From positions 1,178,001 through 1,242,000 of the forward strand of contig CAWKDD010000003.1 of the NCBI GenBank assembly GCA_963848335.1: a stretch of 64,000 bases of DNA, read 5' to 3'. The translations under genes and the position numbers were made by a program. Source of the DNA: Chersky-840 sp963848335 (GTDB lineage: Bacteria; Actinomycetota; Acidimicrobiia; Acidimicrobiales; UBA8190). The number at the start of each line of letters is the position of its first letter. Within the stretch, counting starts at the first letter, position 1. Positions 54,984 to 63,937 of this stretch are shown in pieces. Below the pieces are notes generated by a model. That model made no database searches and was not told the origin of the DNA. It saw only the letters and a list, made by a program, of their open reading frames with translations.

Positions 54984-55340
54984 TCAAGCAGGGACGGGAG
55001 GTGTCTTGGAGCGGCCCTTGGTTCCTGGCACCCGTTCGAGAACGATGAAAAGGTCGTGTCGGTAAAGCGACGCCACCCCGTACGGAATCCAGATCATGGG
55101 ATGGGGTCGTGGTCGGCACACGAAGTGCACGGTCCTGGTATCGCTCACGGTAAAGGTGCGGATGGGGCTCGACCACCACCGATGGCCCACGCGCACAGAA
55201 TGGGACCCGCACTCCACCAAGAGGTCAGCGGTCTGACCATTCGATACGGAACTGGCTACCTCGCCGTCGAGGACGATGTCCCACTTCCGGAAGCGGTCCA
55301 GTAACCCCGGTAGCCGAGATACTCGGAGCCTTCCCGCCAT
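54984..55340 (-). CDS. Hypothetical protein with two hydrophobic/aromatic strand regions
   Basis: 118 residues from ATG 55340: FRKWDIVLDGEVASSVSNGQ, then LLVECGSHSVRVGHRWWSSP and RTVHFVCRPRPHPMIWIPYG. The middle resembles an immunoglobulin-like or PEGA-like carrier module of actinobacterial proteins (a VDGxxV...xxGxHxVxVR pattern). The C end YGVASLYRHDLFIVLE could be a membrane-associated stretch. Unknown function. Confidence 0.65.
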   Translation of the reverse strand: MAGRLRVSRLPGLLDRFRKWDIVLDGEVASSVSNGQTADLLVECGSHSVRVGHRWWSSPIRTFTVSDTRTVHFVCRPRPHPMIWIPYGVASLYRHDLFIVLERVPGTKGRSKTPPVPA

Positions 55341-55761
55341 GGTCCCCCGTCCTCGCCACGAGGTGTGATCCCGGCGACCTGACGGGGGGCCACCAGGTCG
55401 CCGGGAACGCACCGTCACTCGGCAAGCCCTCCGGTGGGCGCTGCGACTTGCAGCGATCCCCACTCCCTCACCCGCTCCGACACCGCTGCGCGGCATCGGT
55501 GGAACTCCTCCCTTGTCCTCGGCCAGAAGAGGGTGGTCGAAGTACGGTCCTCGGACTTCCCGCCGTTGACCATGAAGCCATGTCCAACGGTGTCACTTTC
55601 GTGCCTGGGACCTGGGGATAACAAGAGGATGAGACTGGGGATTTTGAGTCCCACGCGGGCACTCGACACAAACCCTGGTCGGAGGGTTAGACCTCCGACC
55701 GAACATTCAACGTCGACAACTTCCGGGCAACTCGAACCCGCACACCGTCACCCACTGAAGG
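55341..55761. other. Gap, at most one weak short frame
   Basis: On the minus strand a 52-residue frame (MVNGGKSEDRTSTTLFWPRT then REEFHRCRAAVSERVREWGS, stop at 55415) could be a small gene. Nothing else stands out on either strand. Confidence 0.35.
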
Positions 55762-56251
55762 TCAGCCGTTACCCCGTTCGATGGCATTGTCGGGCCACTC
55801 GGCGGCGTCCTCATTAGGAGAGACATCTTCAGTACTGGCCAACACGAGCGCCCACCCCGCCTTTTGGCCGATTCGGTTGCACTCCTCGGCGAAGTGCTCA
55901 CCGTGGCGTTCCTCCTAGGGATGTTCACCTCCGAGAGCGTCCACCTGGACAGCAAAATGGACCATCTGATGGAGAAGGGTGTCGGTGATCTTCTCCCACC
56001 GCGCCTCTTCGGAGCCCCACGGCGCCTCGAAAAGCTCGTCAGCAAGGTAGAGCGTCGCCGACGCCTGGAGCGAAGCGTCTGACCTGGGATACATCATCAC
56101 CCTGAGCAACCCGTTCGGGTCCTCGCGCTCGTCTGAGCCTTCGGGGATGCCCTGACACACCGGAACGACTAGGGAGGAGGAGCCCATGGAAGTGTCGGCT
56201 GTTGAGGTCCTCGAAAAGCTCGACCAGCTGCGGATTGAATGGGTGGTTCAC
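55762..56251 (-). pseudogene. SprT-like metalloprotease pseudogene
   Basis: From GTG 56251: VNHPFNPQLVELFEDLNSRH (SprT N-terminal helix); a frameshift near 56180; then LRVMMYPRSDASLQASATLY and ITDTLLHQMVHFAVQVDALG. A TAG at 55917-55915 interrupts, and the frame continues EERHGEHFAEECNRIGQKAG to a stop at 55762. The zinc motif HExVH reads HQMVH, losing the catalytic glutamate. Frameshift, stop and active-site loss together indicate a real pseudogene. Confidence 0.75.
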
Positions 56252-56375
56252 CAGGTCGAAAGCGAGGACGGAGGTGACTCCTTGCCTACGGGCGGTGGGG
56301 TCAGTCGTAGCAACAGGAGGGCCTGCTGAGGGGGCATCCCCCGCTCCCCACCGGCCCGGCCAGAGAATCTCTGGG

Positions 56376-57358
56376 ATGAACGGGACGGTCACGCATGCCG
56401 ACGGGACCACAGCTCCGGCCACCGCCCAGGATGTCCAAGGGCGCTGCCAGGGAAGCGATTTCTTCTGGCTGGACCTGGACGGCCTGGACGACGAAGCACC
56501 GACCTCCTTCTGCACGGCTTCGGGTTCCACCCCCTGGCTGTTGAAGACGCCGAGCACTTCGGCCAACGACCCAAGCTCGACGCTTACGACGGGTTCACCT
56601 ACCTGGTGGTCCACGGCGCACAAGCAACAAACCCGTCCACCACCATTGAGGTTCACCTCTTCTATTCGCCTGGGAGGCTGGTGAGCGTCCATCACGACCA
56701 ATGCGCTCTGATAGACGAAGCACGCTCCCGGTTCTCACGGCATCGCACCGATGAGGTGTCCCCGCCCGAGGTCCGTGCCCTCTATGTCGTCGTGGACACC
56801 TTAATTGACAGCTTCTTCCCCGTGTTGGCGAACTTCGACGACCGCGTCGACGAAATCGAAGACGCCATCTTGAAGGAGCCTACGGAAGAACAACTTGGTG
56901 AACTGTTCGACATGAAGCGGACGCTGGTGTCCCTACACAAGGTGGTAACCCCGCAGCGAGACCTGTTCGCCAGCCTGCTTTCTGGGGTCGCCACGCTGCC
57001 CGGGATGACCTCCGAGGACGAGCGCTACTTCCGGGACCTCTACGACCACCTCATCCGCATCAGCGACCTGGTCGACTCGTACCGGGACCTGCTGAGCGGA
57101 GCCATGGACACCCACATCTCGACGGTGTCCAACCGGCTCAACGTCGTCATGAAGCAACTCGCCATCATTGCGACCGTGTTCCTGCCGCTCAGCTTTCTCA
57201 CGGGATTCTTCGGTCAGAACTTCAGCCTCCTCGTGAACCATCTTCTGGTGAGGTCGTGGACCTTCTGGGTGTTCGGTCTCGGCCTGGAGATTGTTGCGGT
57301 CATCGGTCTCATGGTCCTCTTCCGACGAAGGGGATGGCTGGGTGGCCCAACAGCCTGA
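56376..57358 (+). CDS. corA: CorA-family magnesium/cobalt transporter, one frameshift
   Basis: ATG 56376 reads TVTHADGTTAPATAQDVQGR and FFWLDLDGLDDEA; the frame shifts near 56495 and continues TDLLLHGFGFHPLAVEDAEH then FGQRPKLDAYDGFTYLVVHG, then the long helical stalk and two membrane segments at the C terminus with the pore motif FFGQNF (the GxN of CorA). Total about 327 residues, normal. The shift may be a base error; otherwise only the part from 56606 (250 aa) would be made, lacking the N-terminal region. Confidence 0.82.
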
Positions 57359-57532
57359 GTAATCCCAGCACGCGTCGTCCACGAGCGAGCTTGAGGACGT
57401 GCAGGACGCCGCTGGTTATGCGGACCCGAGAACGACAAGGCGCTATGACAGGGCGCTCCACAACCTGGACCGGCACCCGACGTACGCCCTGGCGGGAATG
57501 GACGCAGGTTGAGTTCCCGAAAAGCGTCCCCG

Positions 57533-58819
57533 TTATCCGCAGCTCTGCGTGACCGTCACGGTGTGACCGTCACCGCCCGTTGGGGTGTAGTCGTGCGACA
57601 CATCTCCAGCGAAACGGTTGGCCGTCCATTGCACGAAGTCGTTGATTGTGATTGTCGACACGCCGTCGTGGCCCATCCCTGCATAGAGCCAGCGCTCAAG
57701 GTCCTGGGCAGGACTCAGGGCGCATAGCTCGTTCGCCAAGGAGTTCGTGGTCGTCGGGAAGACGAGGTTGTCCTCGTCCCCACTGACAATGACCAATGGA
57801 GCCGAGCTGGCGGCGGTGAATCTCCCCGGGTCGTTCTGGTTGACCAGTGCCTGCCACGCCGCTGGGAGCGCGCTACCAGCGGGATTTGCGAAGATTGTGC
57901 TGTACGCCTGACCGAACCCGGCGAGGCACTGTCTCTTGAGAACCTTCACCTCCTGCTTCCCAGTGGGCGTCAGCATTTCAAGGAGCGGAGCGCGGGTGTT
58001 GCCGTAGGCGGAGTTGAAGCCAGCGACGAGGAGGAAGAGGTAGCCCGCGTTGAATCCGCTCTGGACGACCAGGGGTATTAGCGTGGTGAGGTTCGATGGT
58101 GGCGCCATAGCCATTACGCCCTTGAGTTCGAGCGACGGCGCGTAGGAGCTGGCGATCTTGAGCGCGAACATGGCGGTCTGACCGCCTTCGGAGAATCCCC
58201 ACACCACATAGTTGGAGCTGGCATGAAATGTGGGAGCCTGCTGGACGGCCCGAACGATGTCGATTGTGTTGCGAGCTGCGCTCGTTCCAACCAAATACGG
58301 CAGGAGTCCCTTTGTCGGCTTGAGCGATTTGTTTCCCTCGCCCTGGTAGTCGGTGGCCGTGACCTCCCAACCCTGGGCAAGGAGGTCGTTGATCTCGGGT
58401 ACCGCTGATCCAGGGCTGCCCGATGGAGCACACGACCCGTTGAGTCCGTTCGTCCCGTGCGCCCAGCTGACCACCGGCCAGCCACCGGCGGGTGGGGTTC
58501 CGGGGGGAACGAAGACCAATCCGGTAACTGTCACAGGCTGGTTCTTTGGAAAGGACTTAGACCAGTACTTCACGAGGTAGGTGGTGCCATTTACTTCCGG
58601 AGCACTCACCGTCTCCGCCTCGATCAGGGTTCCCGGGACTCCAGTTGACTTCTTTGAGCCGTGGCGTTGCACTGCACTGCTGGTGCCATCGACGAGTCCG
58701 AGAGTACCGATGACCAATGCGCTCGCCACCATGAGAAGGACAATCCGACGGGGCCTCCCTGCTCGTCGGCCGTCGTGCACATGCAAACTAACTGGAATCC
58801 GATCATTCATGAGTCCCAT
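57533..58819 (-). CDS. Secreted lipase, LIP family
   Basis: 428 residues from ATG 58819 (or 58810). A basic N terminus and hydrophobic stretch (IVLLMVASALVIGTLGLVDG) act as a signal or anchor. The alpha/beta-hydrolase domain has VVSWAHGTNGLNGSCAPS (oxyanion region), nucleophile VVWGFSEGGQTA near 211, acid in VIVSGDEDNLVFPTTT and histidine in YAGMGHDGVS. This is the secretory lipase family common in actinobacteria and fungi. Upstream frame to 58960 is not conserved. Confidence 0.88.
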   Translation of the reverse strand: MGLMNDRIPVSLHVHDGRRAGRPRRIVLLMVASALVIGTLGLVDGTSSAVQRHGSKKSTGVPGTLIEAETVSAPEVNGTTYLVKYWSKSFPKNQPVTVTGLVFVPPGTPPAGGWPVVSWAHGTNGLNGSCAPSGSPGSAVPEINDLLAQGWEVTATDYQGEGNKSLKPTKGLLPYLVGTSAARNTIDIVRAVQQAPTFHASSNYVVWGFSEGGQTAMFALKIASSYAPSLELKGVMAMAPPSNLTTLIPLVVQSGFNAGYLFLLVAGFNSAYGNTRAPLLEMLTPTGKQEVKVLKRQCLAGFGQAYSTIFANPAGSALPAAWQALVNQNDPGRFTAASSAPLVIVSGDEDNLVFPTTTNSLANELCALSPAQDLERWLYAGMGHDGVSTITINDFVQWTANRFAGDVSHDYTPTGGDGHTVTVTQSCG

Positions 58820-58889
58820 CTCCCTGAGACAAGTCAACGCGACATTGCCGGAACAGCAACCCTGAGAGGTCGACTGGCACACAATCGCA

Positions 58890-60068
58890 TTAGGGCTGGC
58901 TGTTGGTGATCGTCGGCGTGGTCTCGCTGTAGATACTTGTCCCATAGTTGGCAATACCAATGTTGCCGGGCAAGCTCGATCCAGAAACGGTCAGCGTGTT
59001 CGCATTGTAGATTCCACCGCCGTAGCCGCCGCACGAGTTTCCAGTACATCCAGTATTATTGGTGGCGCTGTTATCGGAGACCGTACTCTTGGAGACCGTA
59101 AGGGTGCCCATCAGGTTCATGATTCCACCGCCGTCGCCGCCGCAAAAAGCGATAACAATGTGATCAGTACAGGCGGTATTTGTGGGGGTGCGGTTCTTCG
59201 AGACCGTGCTCTTGAATATGATCACTGTGCCGTAGAGGTTGTAGATTCCACCACCGTCTCCACCCGTGGCGGCGTTGTTAGAGATCGTGCTCTTGGATAT
59301 CGTCAGCATGGCCCCAAACGACTCATTCTGATTGTTGTTGAAGATTCCACCGCCGTATCCGTCCGTGGCGCTGTTATCGGAGACGGTGGTCCTGGAGACC
59401 GTCAGTGTGCCGTAGTTGTCGATTCCACCGCCTTCTTTGGAACTGTTGTTGGAGAGCGTGCTCTTTGACACCTCCAGTGTGCCTGCGTTTAGGATTCCAC
59501 CACCAGCGGCACCTAGGGCGCTGTTGTTAGAGAGCGTGCTCTTGGAAACCTTCAGTGTGCCGTAGTTGACGATGCCACCGCCAGAGCTGTTGTTGCCGTT
59601 TTCAATGGTCAGCTTGGATATGGTGGCGGTCACGCCGGATGCGACCGAAAACACAGTGGAGGCACGATTCCCGCTGACGGCGAGCTTGGTCGCCCCTGGC
59701 CCCTTGATCGTGTGGTTCTTGGTGATGTCAATGGTGCCGGTCGTAAGCGTGATGAGGTGGCAAGAGCTAGGCAGCCCCAGAGTTGTCCCGGCTGGGGCAT
59801 TCGCTACCGCATCACGAAGCGACCCGGCGCCAGAGTCGTGGCAGTTAGTGACGTTCAATGTTGAGGCCCTCGCAGCCTCGGTCGAGAGCACGGTAACCGA
59901 CAGGATCATGAATCCGATGATGAGACTGCCCGCGCAGAGACGAGTCCACCGCCAACTGTTGTATTCGTGGTGGTGTAAGCGCATCAGTCCTCCTGCCTTC
60001 TGAGCACGATCTGTTCGGTCCAGACTCCTGGTAATGGTCCTCATGGTCACGACTCCTTGCCGGTGCAA
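58890..60068 (-). CDS. Secreted right-handed beta-helix repeat protein
   Basis: 392 residues; GTG/ATG starts at 60068 and inside (MRTITRS, MRLHHHE). Signal peptide-like LCAGSLIIGFMILSVTVLST. The mature part has LNVTNCHDSGAGSLRDAVAN, then repeats of the form GGGI.N.GTL.VSKSTLSNNSA (about seven, varying), as in polymorphic-outer-membrane-protein/parallel beta-helix proteins. Few cysteines. Probably a cell-surface or secreted adhesin or polysaccharide-binding protein. It starts just upstream of the lipase on the same strand. Confidence 0.8.
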   Translation of the reverse strand: MHRQGVVTMRTITRSLDRTDRAQKAGGLMRLHHHEYNSWRWTRLCAGSLIIGFMILSVTVLSTEAARASTLNVTNCHDSGAGSLRDAVANAPAGTTLGLPSSCHLITLTTGTIDITKNHTIKGPGATKLAVSGNRASTVFSVASGVTATISKLTIENGNNSSGGGIVNYGTLKVSKSTLSNNSALGAAGGGILNAGTLEVSKSTLSNNSSKEGGGIDNYGTLTVSRTTVSDNSATDGYGGGIFNNNQNESFGAMLTISKSTISNNAATGGDGGGIYNLYGTVIIFKSTVSKNRTPTNTACTDHIVIAFCGGDGGGIMNLMGTLTVSKSTVSDNSATNNTGCTGNSCGGYGGGIYNANTLTVSGSSLPGNIGIANYGTSIYSETTPTITNSQP

Positions 60069-60338
60069 CGCAGACTGCGCCAGGCCGTTTCAGCAGCTCT
60101 CAAGAATGTTCTCTGGTTTTCCCAATTCTCCTTCGAACATCGAAGGCCGAATCTTGTGTGCAGCATCCGCGAGAGCGTGCATTCCGTTGAGCATCAGATG
60201 TTGATCGGCATGATTTGCCGACAATGCACGGGGGGGCGCTAACACACTTCGTATCGGGGCGCCCGCGCCGAGTCCGTTTCGATTCAGCAGAAGGTCGAGC
60301 GCGACCGGAGCGCCCCGGCCTAACGAGGGAGGAAGGTG

Positions 60339-60680
60339 CTACGGACCTCGTCGTGGCACGGCTAAGGGTCGCCAGCGCCGTTCGCGTCCCATGATCGGTT
60401 GCCGATGAAGCCAGCTGAAGGGCCTGGAACGCCGTGCGAAAGTTTTTTCGCCGCCCTCCTCGACATGTGCTTCAGCGCCGACCACGGTGCCCGCCTCAAT
60501 CGTGAGCACCATCTGAGGAAGGTTGTCGGTGTTGGGGTTGCCGTCGGCATCCCATGCAGTCGCCAGCAACAGGCTACCAAGCAGGAACATGAGCATAAAC
60601 ACGCTCAACCAGGACCTTGACTCTCGACGCCCCGAAACCCCGCCCACGTTCCGCCACCCCCGCCAGGTTGGTGGGACCAT
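60339..60680 (-). CDS. Possible small secreted protein
   Basis: Up to 113 residues. A hydrophobic start (VFMLMFLLGSLLLATAW) precedes ADGNPNTDNLPQMVLTIEAG and a basic tail. The start may be the internal GTG. Composition is only partly protein-like; may be non-coding. Confidence 0.35.
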   Translation of the reverse strand: MVPPTWRGWRNVGGVSGRRESRSWLSVFMLMFLLGSLLLATAWDADGNPNTDNLPQMVLTIEAGTVVGAEAHVEEGGEKTFARRSRPFSWLHRQPIMGRERRWRPLAVPRRGP

Positions 60681-61120
60681 TTAATCAGGTTGGTTCGGAG
60701 CTTTCCTCTACAAGTCTCATGACCTAGAAAACCCGAACAACATCGGGCATCTCGTCGTGGTCTTCCGGGTGTTTCCTGAGATTTTGCTGGGAATGTTGAA
60801 GAGGAACGATTTGCATGGCCAGCGCGGAAAGACAGACATCGAACGGTGGGAAGTTGCGCCACGCCGAGCATGAAGCAATGTCCTTCGTGCGCCGGACAAG
60901 AAGACGACCGAACTCCCGGTGAGTCGGGATTAATCACTCCTCACCGGGAGCCACATAACCAAGAGAACCGGGGGGCAGTTATTCGCTTGGTCGGCCGTCA
61001 ACCACGACTCTGACACGAGCGTCATGTTTCTGAAAGGGCCGAAAGACCTCTCTGGGTTCGCCGCCGCTTCGTTAATGCATCTACGAAGTGGCAATGGCGA
61101 CTATTCCCGTCACCCCGGGG
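60681..61120. other. Gap without a recognisable gene
   Basis: About 440 bp with a perfect 11-bp inverted repeat at 60913-60950 and otherwise no convincing frame. Confidence 0.5.
60913..60950. repeat. Perfect 11-bp inverted repeat
   Basis: CTCCCGGTGAG (60913-60923) and CTCACCGGGAG (60940-60950) with a 16-nt AT-richer loop containing ATTAAT. No T tract; may be a terminator, operator or mobile-element trace. Confidence 0.6.
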
Positions 61121-61315
61121 TCAGATGGCCCTCTTGCCCCGCTTGAGCGGTGCGAGTTTCTCCTCGTGCAGCGAGCAGTAATCGCTCGCGTTGTAGATGG
61201 ATAGGCGCGTAGCACAGTCGCGCTGGGCACATTGGCGTCCCGGTGCGAACTTCCGTGGTGGTCGGTCGTTGTTGTTATGAATCTCTCCCCCTACGGTCTC
61301 AGCGCGTACTTGCAT
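61121..61315 (-). CDS. Small Cys/His protein, paralogue of 12385-12591
   Basis: 64 residues from ATG 61315: RKFAPGRQCAQRDCATRLSI then YNASDYCSLHEEKLAPLKRG. The alignment with the 68-residue protein at 12385 is ungapped from R-x-F-A to the C-terminal RGK: same Cys-x4-Cys, LSIYN, Y-C-x-L-H. Likely one zinc site. The copies sit in very different surroundings (core operon there, accessory region here). Unknown function. Confidence 0.75.
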   Translation of the reverse strand: MQVRAETVGGEIHNNNDRPPRKFAPGRQCAQRDCATRLSIYNASDYCSLHEEKLAPLKRGKRAI

Positions 61316-61499
61316 CCACTCCACCTTCTGACCCCAACAAGCGTCCCATGGCCACTGTCTTGAACGGCTCGACGCTGAGCGAGAACTTGAGGCAAACGAG
61401 AAGTCGGAGATTCCGACCATTTCGCTACTTGCCACTGGAACTTGTCTGCCCCCGATGGGACGTTGCCCCCCGTACCGCCCCATCGGGGGGCAGGACACT

Positions 61500-61712
61500 T
61501 CAACTGTGACAGGTGGTCGTCGCGACTAATAGAGGAGTACGGCACTCATGTGTGTAGCACACAGTGGGCGCGACCTCACTGCAGTTTCGTCCTCGCAGCA
61601 AGAACACGTTGCACATCGTGCATCCAACCCGCATCACAACTTCCATCGGTTCTGAGTCGGAAAGACTGGGCTCGTCGAGAATGATTGTGTCTTTCGCCTC
61701 TAGGGCACCCAT
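61500..61712 (-). CDS. Possible small cysteine-rich protein
   Basis: 70 residues from ATG 61712: GALEAKDTIILDEPSLSDSE, EVVMRVGCTMCNVFLLRGRN, then VCYTHECRTPLL. A CxxC and later C, H, C could bind metal. It overlaps the end of the upstream gene by 13 bp on the same strand. Weakly supported. Confidence 0.4.
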   Translation of the reverse strand: MGALEAKDTIILDEPSLSDSEPMEVVMRVGCTMCNVFLLRGRNCSEVAPTVCYTHECRTPLLVATTTCHS

Positions 61713-62062
61713 GGCGTTCGGTGACAGCCTGGGGGTGCGGGGGCAGAGCATTCCGATGGGTCCGAAAAGGCAGTCGTGAATGCACGGCTGTCCCGGACGG
61801 TGGGAAGAGTCGTACCTTCGATGCCGCTCAGGACAGGCAAGCTCGTGTTGTCAAGTAGCTGGGGCACGGGGGAAATGATGCGAACGTCATCACTATTGGA
61901 GTGTTCGGGGACCGTCGTGGTCCATCGTGACCAATCCGTCTCCTGCACGACGAATACGTGTCCGAGTGATTTGCCCCGGGGGATTTGGTTCAGTCTCCAT
62001 TCGTCCTTCGTGAGGTGCAGCACGGCACTCGGCGGCGAAGGCTGCCCGTATTGCGAGTTCAA
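61700..62062 (-). CDS. Hypothetical protein
   Basis: 120 residues from TTG 62062: SAVLHLTKDEWRLNQIPRGK then SLGHVFVVQETDWSRWTTTV, followed by a Ser/Pro-rich C half (SDPSECSAPAPPGCHRTPWV). No family recognised. The N half looks protein-like; the C half does not. Confidence 0.4.
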   Translation of the reverse strand: MNSQYGQPSPPSAVLHLTKDEWRLNQIPRGKSLGHVFVVQETDWSRWTTTVPEHSNSDDVRIISPVPQLLDNTSLPVLSGIEGTTLPTVRDSRAFTTAFSDPSECSAPAPPGCHRTPWVP

Positions 62063-62155
62063 TATTCCATGTAGAGGAGGGCTCCGGCGACGGCAACGAG
62101 AAGCCTAGCGACCCGCTCCGAGGTGGCGTCCGGAGTTGTCCCTTAAGATGCTCAT

Positions 62156-62374
62156 GTGCCAGAAGACGTCGGCAAGCACCCGAAGGAATATCCGTACAAA
62201 GTCCCCGAAGAAGGGTTACGAGAGCTTCGAGCCAGAGGCCCTGGCCACGTTCTGGTAGCTCAACCGACCGGTGCCGGAGAATGGGCGGTCTATGTCACCG
62301 CTTCCGAGATGGTTGCCAAAGACGCAAAGGTGTTGGCCACTTACAACGATGTTGCGGGCGATGGAGACGAATAG
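62156..62374 (+). CDS. Small hypothetical protein
   Basis: 72 residues from GTG 62156: EYPYKVPEEGLRELRARGPG then HVLVAQPTGAGEWAVYVTAS, EMVAKDAKVLATYNDVAGDG. Acidic, strand-helix mix, protein-like. No family recognised. Confidence 0.5.
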   Translation: MPEDVGKHPKEYPYKVPEEGLRELRARGPGHVLVAQPTGAGEWAVYVTASEMVAKDAKVLATYNDVAGDGDE

Positions 62375-62603
62375 CCGCACAGATATCCATCATTGCTGAA
62401 TCTGTCTTCATGGCCGATGGCATGACTTGGTTGTGAACAACCTCACATCGGAAGGCACTCGGTGTTCCAACGAGGCGAAGGGCAGCTCGGGTGGGACCTA
62501 TGCGGGCGGCAACGGCGGTATCGGAGGAGGAGCCAGATTCGCGTGTGTAGAACGATTGCTCCAGCGCCTGGAACGCCCGCTGCTCGTGCTCAGAGAGTGG
62601 CAC
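62295..62603 (-). pseudogene. DUF3040-like N-terminal fragment
   Basis: From GTG 62603 the frame opens VPLSEHEQRAFQALEQSFYT, which is the strongly conserved start of actinobacterial DUF3040 membrane proteins, but the expected pair of membrane segments never follows; the rest is Arg/Pro/Ser-rich and runs antisense to the 62156 gene. Probably a truncated or decayed copy. Confidence 0.5.
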
Positions 62604-62739
62604 CCTCGTCTTCCTCCCGCCATGGGTCCGACGATGACCAGGCAGCATTTTGGCACCAACACGAGAGGTTTGCTGGAGGCGTTGTTTCCCATCGCAGCCA
62701 TCGGACTGCGCCCAGATTTCCCTCCTCTTTGCCTGCGAG

Positions 62740-63396
62740 ATGGGAGCAACTCGCGTAGTCTCGTCACCTGTGGTCGACCACTCCGAGGACCGAGCCCCAG
62801 GGTCGGCTCAGGTGGAGTTGGCGACCCAAAAGGACCTGGCTCCGATAGCCGACGCACTGCAGGACGCCTTCTTCGACGACCCAGTCATGTCGTGGATTTT
62901 GCGAGATGAACGGAGTCGGCCTCGTCGACTGACTGGGCTCTTCGGTGTGCTCCTACGTGCCCACTACCTTCCCCTGGGGACGGTGTGGACGACTCCCGGT
63001 AACACGGGGGGCGCTCTGTGGGCACCCCCTGGGCAGGCAATCATTCCCACCACCAAGGTCGTGCGTCATCTGCCTTCAATCCTTCGTGCTTTGGGTCCCC
63101 ATTCGTTGCGGGCCTTACGAGCCCTCACCCACGTGGAGCGTCAGCACCCGAAGGAGCCTCACTGGTATCTGGGCGTGCTCGGAACTCGCGTCGCCCACCA
63201 GGCAAAAGGTGTTGGCTCGGCCCTTCTGAGCCCTGTGCTCGACCAGTGCGACGAATCCGGGCTCCCCGCATACCTGGAGTCGTCGAAACACTCCAATATC
63301 GCCTTTTATCATCGCCACGGCTTCGAGTTGACGGGTGAGATTCAGCTGCCTCTGGGTGGGCCTCCCGTATGGCCGATGTGGAGGGACCCTCGCTGA
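62740..63396 (+). CDS. GNAT-family N-acetyltransferase
   Basis: 218 residues from ATG 62740. DLAPIADALQDAFFDDPVMS and WILRDERSRPRRL are typical of the N half; acetyl-CoA motif: WYLGVLGTRVAHQAKGVGSA then LLSPVLDQCDESGLPAYLES and FYHRHGFELTGEI. Family of small-molecule acetyltransferases; substrate unknown. Confidence 0.88.
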   Translation: MGATRVVSSPVVDHSEDRAPGSAQVELATQKDLAPIADALQDAFFDDPVMSWILRDERSRPRRLTGLFGVLLRAHYLPLGTVWTTPGNTGGALWAPPGQAIIPTTKVVRHLPSILRALGPHSLRALRALTHVERQHPKEPHWYLGVLGTRVAHQAKGVGSALLSPVLDQCDESGLPAYLESSKHSNIAFYHRHGFELTGEIQLPLGGPPVWPMWRDPR

Positions 63397-63523
63397 TACG
63401 CCGACGCCGAGGCGCAGGCCCAAGAAAGTGCACGTCGCACACGGGTCTGCATTGGAGCGGGATTGACGACAAGCAGCTTGACACTCCGAGGTCCGTGCCC
63501 TTTCTGCCCTTGATGTCCACGCC

Positions 63524-63937
63524 ATGACGAGTGGCGCTTCCGCGAGCCCTGATTGGGGCATTCTGGATGGCATGTCAGAGATGGACTACCGCCAGTGGGA
63601 GCAGGATGCGGGGCTTTTAGCTGAGATTGGTCAGCACCTGTTTCCACAGGACTTGAAGGTCAAGGTCCGATTGTCGAAAGACCTCGCAAATCGCGCCCTG
63701 GCCGCTTGGTCGAGAAACGAGGAGGAAGAGATACTCCCGCCACACGAAACCCCGGAGCAGCGGCGCATCCGTCATAGGGCTGGAGAGCTGGGCCTGATTG
63801 GGCTCTCGGTAGAAACGAGCGGCGTGTCGGACGGCAATGACGTAGTTGTTGAGCTGGAAGCCTGGGAGGTCGGCGCTGCACTCGACGCCGCCGACGAGGT
63901 TGGACTCCTAAGCGGACTCAAATCCCCGCCGACTTGA
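63524..63937 (+). CDS. Hypothetical protein
   Basis: 137 residues from ATG 63524: MDYRQWEQDAGLLAEIGQHL, LKVKVRLSKDLANRALAAWS, RIRHRAGELGLIGLSVETSG and VVVELEAWEVGAALDAADEV. Clearly protein-like, acidic, mixed helix and strand. A start at the internal ATG (MSEMDYR) is possible. No family recognised. Confidence 0.65.
   Translation: MTSGASASPDWGILDGMSEMDYRQWEQDAGLLAEIGQHLFPQDLKVKVRLSKDLANRALAAWSRNEEEEILPPHETPEQRRIRHRAGELGLIGLSVETSGVSDGNDVVVELEAWEVGAALDAADEVGLLSGLKSPPT

Noticed and set aside
62427..62909. 160-residue plus-strand open frame
   Set aside because: Overlaps the start of the GNAT gene out of frame and lacks protein-like composition.
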